This document shows, in pieces, positions 1-5,830 of a DNA stretch of 5,838 nt; the first letter of the stretch is position 1, and each line of letters begins with the position of its first letter. Where the stretch lies: contig CANRFD010000084.1 in assembly GCA_947629845.1 (NCBI GenBank), forward strand, positions 1 to 5,838, read 5' to 3'. The translations under genes and the position numbers were made by a program. This DNA comes from an uncultured Clostridia bacterium. GTDB lineage: Bacteria; Bacillota; Clostridia; Christensenellales; Borkfalkiaceae. Under the pieces are notes generated by a model that was not told the origin of the DNA, did no database searches, and saw only the letters and a program-made list of their open reading frames with translations.

Positions 1-915
1 GGAATCGAGCTCCCTGCCCGTGACCTCGTACAGCTCCTTGAGCGACGCGTGCGAGGCGTTGAGAAGCTGCCCGAAGGCGGCGACGTCCCCCTCGCGCAGG
101 AGCTGCGCCGCGCGGTTGACGCGGTCGCACTCGTCTACGACGTGCTTCGCCCTGCGGTAGATGAGCGCGGGCAGGAGCGTCTTGTATTCCTCGAGGACGT
201 AGGGGCGGATCTCGGACAGGCTTTGGACCGCCACCCGCTTTTTGAGCAGGCGGAGCGCCTCTTCCACCTCCCCGCGGCGTTCGTTGTATTTGCTCTCCAC
301 GAGGTTGTGGGGCTTTTTGCAGTCGGCGATGACGAGCGTGTAGTCGCCCAGCCGCACGGGGATGTATTCCTTTGCGAGCGTGCTGCAATCGAGGAGGATG
401 GCGTAGCCCGCCTTGCCGTTCGCCGAGGCGTACTGATCCATGATGCCGCAGTTGACGCCCGCATACTCCTGTTCCGCCTTCTGTGCGACGAGGGCGACTT
501 CCGTGGGGTCGAACTTCTCCCCCGCCGCCGTCGCGAGCGCAGCGATCGTGGAGACCTCGATCGCCGCCGAAGAGGAGAGCCCGCTGCCGAAGGGCACGGT
601 GCAGTGCATCAGCATGTCGCACCCGACGACGGCGTGCCCCGCCTTGCGCCAGAGCGCGGCGCAGCCCGCATGATATTTTGCGTGCTTCAAGTTGCGGTAG
701 CTCTCCAATTTATCGAGCTCGAGGACGGCTTCGTCGGGGAGATCCGTCCAGCGGATGCGGATGACGTTCTCGCCGTTGGGGCGCACCCAAACGGTGTTCT
801 TCAGGGAGAGCGCGCAGGGCAGCACCTTGCCGCCGCAATAGTCGACGTGTTCGCCGATCAAATTGACCCTGCCCGCCGCAGATACCCGATAGGTATAGTC
901 CTTTTCGTCAATCAT
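1..915 (-). CDS. galK: Galactokinase, 3'-truncated by window edge
   Basis: Galactokinase phosphorylates alpha-D-galactose at C1 with ATP, the first committed step of the Leloir pathway, in the cytoplasm. The reading frame from the ATG at 913-915 is open to base 1, giving 305 residues of an expected 380-400. Seen: the galactokinase signature GRVNLIGEHVDYCGG (15-29), the GHMP-kinase ATP loop PFGSGLSSSAA (108-118), CGIMDQ (156-161) whose Asp160 fits the family's catalytic Asp, SKYNERR (208-214), and the NASHASLKELYEVTG block (286-300). Arg16, Glu22 and Asp25 match sugar-site residues of the family. The third GHMP motif should lie beyond the window. The start overlaps the end of galT by 8 bases and is preceded by AAAGGGGG. 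About 20 residues usually found before the signature are missing, so the N-terminus is short. Identity is near certain. Confidence 0.97.
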   Translation of the reverse strand, partial: MIDEKDYTYRVSAAGRVNLIGEHVDYCGGKVLPCALSLKNTVWVRPNGENVIRIRWTDLPDEAVLELDKLESYRNLKHAKYHAGCAALWRKAGHAVVGCDMLMHCTVPFGSGLSSSAAIEVSTIAALATAAGEKFDPTEVALVAQKAEQEYAGVNCGIMDQYASANGKAGYAILLDCSTLAKEYIPVRLGDYTLVIADCKKPHNLVESKYNERRGEVEEALRLLKKRVAVQSLSEIRPYVLEEYKTLLPALIYRRAKHVVDECDRVNRAAQLLREGDVAAFGQLLNASHASLKELYEVTGRELDS

Positions 916-2332
916 AAAAACCTGCCCCCTTTGCAAATTCCGCCGTTTCGCGGTATGTCTTGAATACTGCCGTATTCTTCAAAATTCTCTCGCAAATGCT
1001 TGCGAGCTCTTCGCGCATACATTCGTCGAGGTCGCCCTTCATGCGGGAGACTTCGTCATAGACGAGGCGGAAGGCCTCCAGCTCCGCGGGCAGCTTCCCC
1101 TGCCGCACGGCGGCCTTCACCTCCTCGAGCTCATGTTCGAGCCTGCCGGGCAGGATGAACAGCCCCTGCGCCTCGATGAGCCCGATGGACTCCTTCTTGA
1201 TCGTGTGAAATTCGGGGTGGGCGTGGAACACGCCGTCCGGGAACTCCGCCGAGGTGATGTTGCTGCGGAGGATGAGATTGAGACAGTAGCTCTCCCCCTC
1301 CATGAACACGGTGGGACTGACGGCATGGTGCACGCCCTTTTCGTCCTCGGGGATGAGCCCGCGCGCCTCGTCGCGGTAGCCGACCCACAGCTTGCGGATG
1401 AGCTCCGCCGCCGCGGTGACCGAACGCGCGTCCTTCCCCTTGATGCGGATGACGGAATTGTACCAGTCGAGCACGCCCATCTCGAGTTCGGGGAACTTTT
1501 TATGGAAGAGCGGGATGGCGATCTTGGCCTTGAACATGGGCAGAATTTCGCCGCCGCCCTGAAAATGGTCGTGTGCGAGCACGCTGCCGCCGATGCTCGG
1601 CAGGGGCGCGTTGCAGCCGATGAAGTAGTGCGGGAAGGCGTCGACAAATTCGAGCAGCGCCGCAAAGGTGTTCTCGTCCACATGCATGGGCGTGTGCTGC
1701 GTATTGACGGCGATCCCGTGCTGGTAGAAATATCCGTAGGGGGAGAACTGCCAGAACCACTTGCCGTCTGCAAGCGTAAAGGAGACGGTGCGAAGCGTCC
1801 GCTTGCCGCGGGGATAGTACCCCTCGTTCTCGCGGCAGATCGTGCACTTGGGGTAGCCCCCCTTCACGCTGTTGCCGCTGACCGCCTTCTTGGGGTCGCG
1901 GAACTCGGGCTTCGCCTTGTTGATCGTGACGATGAGACCGTTCTTGCCCTCGAAGCGTGGGTTCTGATCCAACTTTTCCTTCTTGACGTAATCGGATGCG
2001 ACGGAATAGTCGTAGAGCCATTCGGTCGCCGCGGCGGGAGAACGCCCGTAGCGAAGGGAAAATTCCTCCTCGACGTCGGCGGGAGGAAGCATGACCGCCC
2101 CCATCACGGCGTCCTGCACGCGCTCCCGTTCCTCCTCGGGAACATCGGCCGTGAGCACGCCCAACAGCTCGGAGATCGGTTCGTTCTCGTAGCACGCGAT
2201 CCTCTCTTCGCAGCTCTCTTTCCCGAGGATCATGAGCACGGTGTTCCTCGCATAGAGCTCGTTGCGCTTCTTGAGCTGCAATTTGCGGGAGGCGTAGTCC
2301 ATCAGTTTACAAAGTGCGGTTGAAAAATCCAT
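908..2332 (-). CDS. galT: UDP-glucose--hexose-1-phosphate uridylyltransferase (Firmicutes-type GalT)
   Basis: GalT transfers UMP from UDP-glucose to galactose-1-phosphate, giving UDP-galactose and glucose-1-phosphate (Leloir pathway, cytoplasm). At 474 residues it has the length of the long Gram-positive GalT family rather than the ~350-residue E. coli type. Seen: GYPKCTICRENEGY (159-172) with Cys163 and Cys166; HTPMHVDENTF (213-223); PSIGGSVLAHDHFQGG (245-260); and FHAHPEFHTIKKESIGLIEAQG (369-390 region). In HDHFQGG, His256 is the expected uridylylated nucleophile, inferred by analogy with the HPH motif of the short family. The ATG at 2330-2332 follows GGAAGG with a 7-nt gap. galT is first in a galT-galK operon with its own promoter and an attenuator in the leader. 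No frameshift or missing motif was noticed. Confidence 0.97.
   Translation of the reverse strand: MDFSTALCKLMDYASRKLQLKKRNELYARNTVLMILGKESCEERIACYENEPISELLGVLTADVPEEERERVQDAVMGAVMLPPADVEEEFSLRYGRSPAAATEWLYDYSVASDYVKKEKLDQNPRFEGKNGLIVTINKAKPEFRDPKKAVSGNSVKGGYPKCTICRENEGYYPRGKRTLRTVSFTLADGKWFWQFSPYGYFYQHGIAVNTQHTPMHVDENTFAALLEFVDAFPHYFIGCNAPLPSIGGSVLAHDHFQGGGEILPMFKAKIAIPLFHKKFPELEMGVLDWYNSVIRIKGKDARSVTAAAELIRKLWVGYRDEARGLIPEDEKGVHHAVSPTVFMEGESYCLNLILRSNITSAEFPDGVFHAHPEFHTIKKESIGLIEAQGLFILPGRLEHELEEVKAAVRQGKLPAELEAFRLVYDEVSRMKGDLDECMREELASICERILKNTAVFKTYRETAEFAKGAGFYD
925..932 (-). promoter_or_regulatory. galK ribosome binding site inside galT
   Basis: On the minus strand AAAGGGGG lies 9 nt before the galK ATG, inside the last codons of galT. 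This decides the ATG at 915 over the in-frame TTG at 936, which has no comparable site. With the ATGATTGA overlap it suggests galK translation is coupled to termination on galT. Confidence 0.7.
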
Positions 2333-2339
2333 TGCGTCA

Positions 2340-2345
2340 CCTTCC
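2340..2345 (-). promoter_or_regulatory. galT ribosome binding site
   Basis: GGAAGG on the minus strand lies 7 nt before the galT ATG and immediately after the T tract of the leader terminator. The site is therefore transcribed only when RNA polymerase reads through the attenuator. Confidence 0.75.
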
Positions 2346-2346
2346 G

Positions 2347-2387
2347 AAAAAAAACCGAGCGTAGAGACTGTGTTGCCGTGCTCGGTT
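2347..2387 (-). terminator. Intrinsic terminator in the galT leader (attenuator)
   Basis: On the minus strand AACCGAGC (2380-2387) and GCTCGGTT (2353-2360) form an 8-bp stem around a 19-nt loop. The stem runs into a tract of eight T in total (2347-2354), six of them after the stem. On the plus strand the hairpin is followed by TCAAAGG rather than a T tract, so it acts leftwards. No gene lies upstream in that direction, because the neighbour is the divergent araC-type gene. It sits between the galT promoter and the galT ribosome binding site, the position of a transcription attenuator. Confidence 0.85.
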
Positions 2388-2413
2388 CAAAGGGGGAATT
2401 TTTTCGGCTCCAC

Positions 2414-2429
2414 GTTTGATAGCTCAAAC
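2414..2429. repeat. Perfect inverted repeat GTTTGATAGCTCAAAC
   Basis: Two 6-bp arms (GTTTGA and TCAAAC) flank a 4-bp spacer, about 12-27 nt downstream of the predicted galT transcript start. In RNA it forms the P2 hairpin of the leader. In DNA it could equally be a repressor operator acting as a roadblock. The sequence alone does not separate these. Confidence 0.55.
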
Positions 2430-2446
2430 CTGCCTCTACGGCTATC

Positions 2447-2475
2447 ATTTTATATGGGGTTCGGGAAGATGTCAA
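2447..2475 (-). promoter_or_regulatory. galTK promoter (sigma-A type)
   Basis: On the minus strand a perfect TTGACA (-35, 2470-2475) is separated by 17 bp from TAAAAT (-10, 2447-2452). The predicted start is near 2438-2442, giving a leader of about 108 nt before galT. With such a good promoter, regulation probably acts through the downstream attenuator, a repressor or both. Confidence 0.82.
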
Positions 2476-2524
2476 GAAGTTTCCCATTTATTATCGGACA
2501 TTTTTTGACATTACACTCTTGACA
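2470..2524. promoter_or_regulatory. Divergent control region with mirrored -35 boxes and GACATT direct repeats
   Basis: TGTCAAGA (2470-2477) and TCTTGACA (2517-2524) are perfect 8-bp inverted copies carrying the two divergent -35 boxes. Between them GACATT occurs twice, at 2497-2502 and 2507-2512, exactly 10 bp apart, or one helical turn. The pair lies about 57-72 bp upstream of the predicted galT start, a usual place for AraC-type activators, which bind direct repeats. It also lies just upstream of the regulator's own -35 box. Binding by the neighbouring regulator is inference. Confidence 0.35.
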
Positions 2525-2547
2525 GTCCGCCCTTCTTCCTGTACAAT
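2519..2547 (+). promoter_or_regulatory. Promoter of the AraC-family gene (sigma-A type)
   Basis: TTGACA (2519-2524), a 17-bp spacer and TACAAT (2542-2547) form a near-consensus promoter. The predicted start is 2553-2555, only 2-4 nt before the ATG at 2557, leaving no room for a ribosome binding site. Confidence 0.82.
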
Positions 2548-2556
2548 AATGGCACT

Positions 2557-3453
2557 ATGATAGCACAACGGGAAATCTGGAACTATCCGACCTCGGTAAA
2601 GGTGTGGGTGGGGAAATACAAGCACTCGCACAACCTCCTGCACTGGCACTACGACTGCGAACTGCTGTATGTGGAAAAGGGAAGCATCGACGTGTTCTGC
2701 GAACGGCACATCCATACCCTTTCGCAGGGGCAGGCGCTGTACATCGACCGCGGACAGATGCACTACATGACGGCGCGGGAACAGGACACGACGCTCATCG
2801 TGATCGTCTTTGACTACGAGATATTGAAACCGTACATGGGCGACGTGCGGCTCACCTTCCCCTGCCTCAAGGGCAGCTACCCCATCCCCGAGGTCTACAC
2901 CGACGTGCGGAATATCCTTTTACGCAAACAGCGCTATTACAACGTGGAGGCGACGGCGCGCATCATGCTGCTGATGTCCTCCATCTTCCGCGGCGAGGAG
3001 GTCGTTGCCCGCAAGGAGGAGGACGACACGTCGAAGCGGTTTATGCAGCTCCTCGACCAACTCACCGAGAAATACGAGCGGTTCTCCTATTCCGACGCCG
3101 TCTCCTTTATGGGGATGAGCGAAGGGTATTTTTCGCGCTATTTCCGCAGCGCGACGGGGCTTACCTTCTCCCGCTATCTCAACTATCTGCGCATCGAACG
3201 CGCCATCAAACTGATGCGGAGCGGCGAAAACCTCTCCATGACCGAACTCGCCGACCGCTGCGGGTTTGATACGATCAGGAACTTCAACCGCGTGTTCCGC
3301 TCGGTCACGGGGTTCGCCCCGCGGGAGCTGCCCGCCGACTACTTGCTCGACGATAACTTCGTCTATCCCACGTCCGCCCCCTTCAACCCCACGCTCTACG
3401 ACTGCGAACTGCTGGAATCGCCCGAATCGCTGCCCCCTTCCCCGCAAATGTAA
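2557..3453 (+). CDS. AraC-family transcriptional regulator with N-terminal cupin domain
   Basis: A 298-residue DNA-binding regulator. The N-terminal half (about 15-95) is an AraC-type cupin sensing domain, seen in HWHYDCELLYVEKGSIDVF (29-47) and QGQALYIDRGQMHYM (57-71). The C-terminal part (about 160-262) carries the double helix-turn-helix. The first HTH is in the SYSDAVSFMGMSEGYFSRYF region; the second is in LSMTELADRCGFDTIRNFNRVFRSVTG, followed by the family-typical P-x-E-LPADY. A 36-residue tail after the HTH (263-298) has no assigned role. It is transcribed divergently from galTK across 224 bp, which argues that it controls that operon, with galactose or a related sugar as a plausible but unproven effector. 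The ATG at 2557 is kept because the segment REIWNYPTSVKVWVGKYK before the cupin core looks conserved in clostridial relatives, although no ribosome binding site precedes it. GTG at 2608 with AAAGG 5 nt upstream is the alternative. Confidence 0.93.
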   Translation: MIAQREIWNYPTSVKVWVGKYKHSHNLLHWHYDCELLYVEKGSIDVFCERHIHTLSQGQALYIDRGQMHYMTAREQDTTLIVIVFDYEILKPYMGDVRLTFPCLKGSYPIPEVYTDVRNILLRKQRYYNVEATARIMLLMSSIFRGEEVVARKEEDDTSKRFMQLLDQLTEKYERFSYSDAVSFMGMSEGYFSRYFRSATGLTFSRYLNYLRIERAIKLMRSGENLSMTELADRCGFDTIRNFNRVFRSVTGFAPRELPADYLLDDNFVYPTSAPFNPTLYDCELLESPESLPPSPQM

Positions 3454-3508
3454 GGGGAGAACAGGCCGGTGCGGCTCCGCGGCTATGGCGCGGACAGACA
3501 AACGATCG

Positions 3509-3546
3509 AAAAAACCGACGGCTTATTCCGTGCGGTTTTTTGTTTT
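3509..3546. terminator. Bidirectional intrinsic terminator between convergent genes
   Basis: AAAAAACCG and CGGTTTTTT (3509-3517, 3533-3541) pair, and ACGG with CCGT extends the stem to 13 bp with one bulged G (3532) and loop CTTATT. The A tract on one side and T tract on the other give a U tail in both directions. It lies 55 bp after the AraC-type gene stop. On the opposite strand it begins 3-4 nt after the phosphoesterase stop. The stretch 3454-3508 otherwise holds only a weak GC-rich hairpin (about 3463-3482). Confidence 0.92.
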
Positions 3547-4228
3547 ATAGCGGACGTATTTGTTGGTAGAGCACCGTTTTGGCGTCGGTCAGATCGCCGT
3601 CCATGTGGTAGTGGCCGAAATACCAATGCTTGTATTCTACGACGTCCTCGAAGAAGGAAAGCATCCTGTTTTCGGGGAACGTCTCCATTTTAACGCCCCG
3701 TTCGCGCAGCGGCGGGTACCAGAGCGCCTTTTCGTCGCAGGAGTGCGTGACGATATAGTCTACCCTGTTGTTGTACCGCTTGAGATTGGCGATGCCCTCG
3801 TCGAGCTCCTCGTAGCTCGGGACTTCCTGCGGCCACCAGCTGAGCCCCTCGATGCGCAGATACCTGTCGATGCTGGTCGCGCCGCCGAAGGTGAAGAACG
3901 TCTTGCCCTCGATCTCAAACACCTGCCCGCGCATCAAGTGGATGATGTCGGGGCCGATCTTATGCACCTTTCCGCCGTTCCAAATTTCCACGGGATAGGC
4001 GTTGAGAAGGTCGAAATTCTCGTGATTGCCGTCTACGAACAGCGTGGTGAAGGGCAGACGGGCGTACAGGGAATGCGTTGCCGCCATTCCGCGCTCGCTC
4101 CAGACGCCGCCGAAATCCCCGGCGACGATCATGTAGTCGTTCTTGGTGAGCTCCGGATGAGCTTCCGCGAAATTCTGAAGTTTTGCGAAGTCGTACCGTC
4201 CGTGCGTATCGCCTGTGATGAAGATCAT
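3545..4228 (-). CDS. Calcineurin-like metallophosphoesterase
   Basis: A 227-residue, probably cytoplasmic hydrolase of the calcineurin-like phosphoesterase superfamily, which uses two metal ions to cleave phosphoester bonds. All five metal/catalytic blocks are present: GDTHG (6-10, Asp7 and His9), GDFGGVW (37-43, Asp38), GNHEN (67-71, Asn68 and His69), TH (161-162) and GHYH (205-208). There is no signal peptide or membrane segment. The start is placed at the ATG 4226-4228 because the fold begins directly with MIFITGDTHG and AAGGGGGGG lies 11 nt upstream. A TTG at 4274-4276 would add 16 residues that do not resemble the family and would overlap the stop of the upstream gene. It follows the FtsK-type gene by 44 bp and is probably co-transcribed with it. 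The substrate (protein phosphate, nucleotide or other) cannot be told. Confidence 0.92.
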   Translation of the reverse strand: MIFITGDTHGRYDFAKLQNFAEAHPELTKNDYMIVAGDFGGVWSERGMAATHSLYARLPFTTLFVDGNHENFDLLNAYPVEIWNGGKVHKIGPDIIHLMRGQVFEIEGKTFFTFGGATSIDRYLRIEGLSWWPQEVPSYEELDEGIANLKRYNNRVDYIVTHSCDEKALWYPPLRERGVKMETFPENRMLSFFEDVVEYKHWYFGHYHMDGDLTDAKTVLYQQIRPL

Positions 4229-4239
4229 CTCCGTTCCGT

Positions 4240-4248
4240 CCCCCCCTT
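4240..4248 (-). promoter_or_regulatory. Phosphoesterase ribosome binding site with a G7 tract
   Basis: AAGGGGGGG on the minus strand ends 11 nt before the chosen ATG at 4228, in the gap after the FtsK-type gene. It supports that start. The run of seven G is unusual for a ribosome binding site. Confidence 0.6.
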
Positions 4249-4272
4249 GAAAGATAGCAGAAGCGGGGCCGC

Positions 4273-5814
4273 TCAATAGAGCGGACCGTACTTCTTGATG
4301 AACTGTTTCCGCGTCATGAGCACCCTGCGCCCCTTCGACCCTTCAAAGGGGGTGATATAGCCCATGTGTTCCATCCACTCGATGATCTTGCCCGCGTGGT
4401 TGTATCCGACGCAGCATTTCCGCTGTATGAAGGAGATCGATACTTCGCCCTCCTTGATCGCAATCGCCAACGCCTTGATGTAGAGCGGGTCGGCGGAGTC
4501 GTCCTCCTCCGTGTCCGAGGACGCCGCGGCGGGCTTTTGCACGCCCTTGATGAACCGCTTGGCCAGCTCGTGGAACTTGGCCGCGTATGCCTCCTTGTCT
4601 GCCGCGACGGCCGCCTCCGTCATTTCGGGCGTCAAATAGGCGCCCTGCACGCGCGTGCAGCGGAAATCGGCCTCGCCGCGCATGAGCAGATCGCCGCTTC
4701 CCAGCAGCTTTTCCGCACCGCTCTCATCGAGAAGGATGCGGGAATCGGCCTCGCGGGACAGGCGGAACACGATGCGCGTCGTGAAATTGGCCTTGATCGC
4801 GCCCGTTACGACGTTGACGGAGGCCTTCCGCGTGGCGAGGACGAGGTGGATGCCCGCCGCGCGTGCCTTGGGCAGCAGACGCTGGACGGCGCTTTCAAAT
4901 TCGCGCTTTTCGGGCAGAATAAAGTCGGCATATTCATCGGCGATCAGGACGATGCGGGGCAGCTGTTTCTCGTCTTTATTGCGCGCCGCGTTGTATTCGT
5001 CGACGTTGCGCACGGCCGTTCCCCCCGCCGTCTTGCGTTCGAAGAGCCGATACCTGCGCTCCATCTCCCCGATCGCCCAGTTGAGCGCGCGGATCATCTG
5101 ATCGGGCTCCGTGACGATCTGCCCCGTCAAAAGGTGCGGTATTCCCCTGTAGCACGCAAATTCGCCATGCTTGGGGTCGCACAGGATAAGCCGTACGTCG
5201 TCGGGAGAATACCGCGTGATGAAGCTGTAAATCATGGTATGCAGGAAGGTAGTCTTTCCGGAACCCGCCGCCCCGCCGACCAAAATGTGCTTGAGACGGC
5301 TGATGTCGCCGTAAACGGGCTCGCCAGCGACGTCCTTTCCGACGGCAAACATCAGGGCGTTTTTCTCACCCCATATGGCGTTTTCGGGGCGGACCAGATC
5401 GTCCGCCTTCACCGTATCGCGCTCGGAGGCCGCCCGCGCGACTTCGATGAAGATACGCCCGCTCTCCGCTTCGTCGTATATCCTGACGTCGGGAAGTCCG
5501 AGGCGCATGGCGAGCTCGTTCTGCCGCTTGATGACGGCGGAAGCCGGGATGTCGGCGGGCACATCGAGCTCGAACCGTATGACCGACGGCCCGATCGCGA
5601 CGTTGACCATCTCCGCGTCGATGCGGAAACTCTTCAACGTTTTTATGATATTGCCCGACGCCTCTGCGGCGTTCCACAGCAAAATTCCCGTTTCGGCGGG
5701 GTCTGCCCCCGCCTCGGAGGGCGTTTCGCTCCCCTCCTTTGCTCCGCCCGTGCCCTGCGGCTTTTTCTGTTCCGTAATAATGTCGCGGCTCTGCCGGTAG
5801 ACCTCGTCCGTCAT
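4273..5814 (-). CDS. FtsK/SpoIIIE-family DNA translocase (N-terminal end uncertain)
   Basis: A hexameric ATP-driven motor that moves double-stranded DNA, in this family usually at the division septum during chromosome segregation or sporulation. From the ATG at 5814 it has 513 residues. These are a polar Gly/Glu/Ala-rich linker (about 15-45), the alpha domain (about 50-145), the RecA-like motor with Walker A GAAGSGKT (181-188) and Walker B IVLIADEYAD (288-297), and the winged-helix gamma domain (about 442-500, DPLYIKALAIAI...SFIQRKCCVGYNHAGKIIEWME). The motor is divergent. GAAGSGKTT replaces the usual GATGSGKS, DEYAD replaces DELAD, and ATRKASVNVVTG (327-338) replaces ATQRPSVDVITG. No membrane segments are visible, whereas standard FtsK/SpoIIIE has 700-900 residues with an N-terminal membrane region. 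The frame is open to base 5838, so the gene may extend past the edge. AAAGGAG 9 nt before the ATG supports the start given. Confidence 0.9.
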   Translation of the reverse strand: MTDEVYRQSRDIITEQKKPQGTGGAKEGSETPSEAGADPAETGILLWNAAEASGNIIKTLKSFRIDAEMVNVAIGPSVIRFELDVPADIPASAVIKRQNELAMRLGLPDVRIYDEAESGRIFIEVARAASERDTVKADDLVRPENAIWGEKNALMFAVGKDVAGEPVYGDISRLKHILVGGAAGSGKTTFLHTMIYSFITRYSPDDVRLILCDPKHGEFACYRGIPHLLTGQIVTEPDQMIRALNWAIGEMERRYRLFERKTAGGTAVRNVDEYNAARNKDEKQLPRIVLIADEYADFILPEKREFESAVQRLLPKARAAGIHLVLATRKASVNVVTGAIKANFTTRIVFRLSREADSRILLDESGAEKLLGSGDLLMRGEADFRCTRVQGAYLTPEMTEAAVAADKEAYAAKFHELAKRFIKGVQKPAAASSDTEEDDSADPLYIKALAIAIKEGEVSISFIQRKCCVGYNHAGKIIEWMEHMGYITPFEGSKGRRVLMTRKQFIKKYGPLY

Positions 5815-5823
5815 GCCCGCGAA

Positions 5824-5830
5824 CTCCTTT
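5824..5830 (-). promoter_or_regulatory. Possible ribosome binding site of the FtsK-type gene
   Basis: AAAGGAG on the minus strand lies 9 nt before the ATG at 5814 and would fix the start there. The same bases also read as in-frame Lys-Glu codons of an open frame running off the window, so this could be chance inside a longer gene. Confidence 0.45.

Larger units (their letters stand above)
2347..2440 (-). ncRNA. Candidate structured leader RNA of galTK (possible riboswitch-like element)
   Basis: From the predicted transcript start near 2440, the leader can be drawn as a three-way junction. P1 pairs CGTAGAG (2434-2440) with CTCTACG (2360-2366). P2 is GTTTGA-GCTA-TCAAAC (2414-2429). P3 pairs GTGGAGCCG (2405-2413) with CGGCAACAC (2370-2378), as 3+4 bp around a 2x2 GA/AA internal loop. 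P2 and P3 abut with no spacer, and the other junction strands are GCAG and AGT. P3 and P1 take up most of the terminator loop plus base 2360 and leave the terminator's 5' arm inside the P3 loop, so the two folds exclude each other. The pairings are read directly; a regulatory role and any ligand are inference. It does not match a riboswitch class I could recognise. Confidence 0.45.

Noticed and set aside
1133..2323. 396-codon plus-strand open frame opposite galT
   Set aside because: It is antisense to a clear GalT and has no recognisable domain. Long antisense frames are expected from GC-rich codon bias. The same applies to plus-strand frames at 49-963 (opposite galK), 3560-4279 and 4655-5101, and to minus-strand frames at 2920-3501 and 2491-2763.
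2347..2440. Known riboswitch or T-box in the galT leader
   Set aside because: I compared by eye with lysine (GTAGAGG resemblance only), purine, TPP, SAM-I, preQ1, THF, ZTP, glycine and T-box cores. The key conserved elements are absent. A covariance search would be needed to be certain.
2302..2487. 61-codon minus-strand open frame from ATG 2487
   Set aside because: Its ATG lies upstream of the predicted galT transcript start, so it would not be on that mRNA. Only the internal TTG version is considered, as a weak alternative.
2505..2510. A second plus-strand TTGACA as -35 box
   Set aside because: At 16-18 bp downstream there is no acceptable -10 sequence, whereas the copy at 2519 has TACAAT at exactly 17 bp.
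2519..2559. ATG at 2549 as the AraC-type start
   Set aside because: It overlaps the -10/start region and reaches a TGA after two further codons (ATG GCA CTA TGA).
4229..4276. TTG start for the phosphoesterase overlapping the FtsK-type stop
   Set aside because: The added 16 residues are unlike the family start, and they would translate through the G7 ribosome binding site of the better ATG at 4228.
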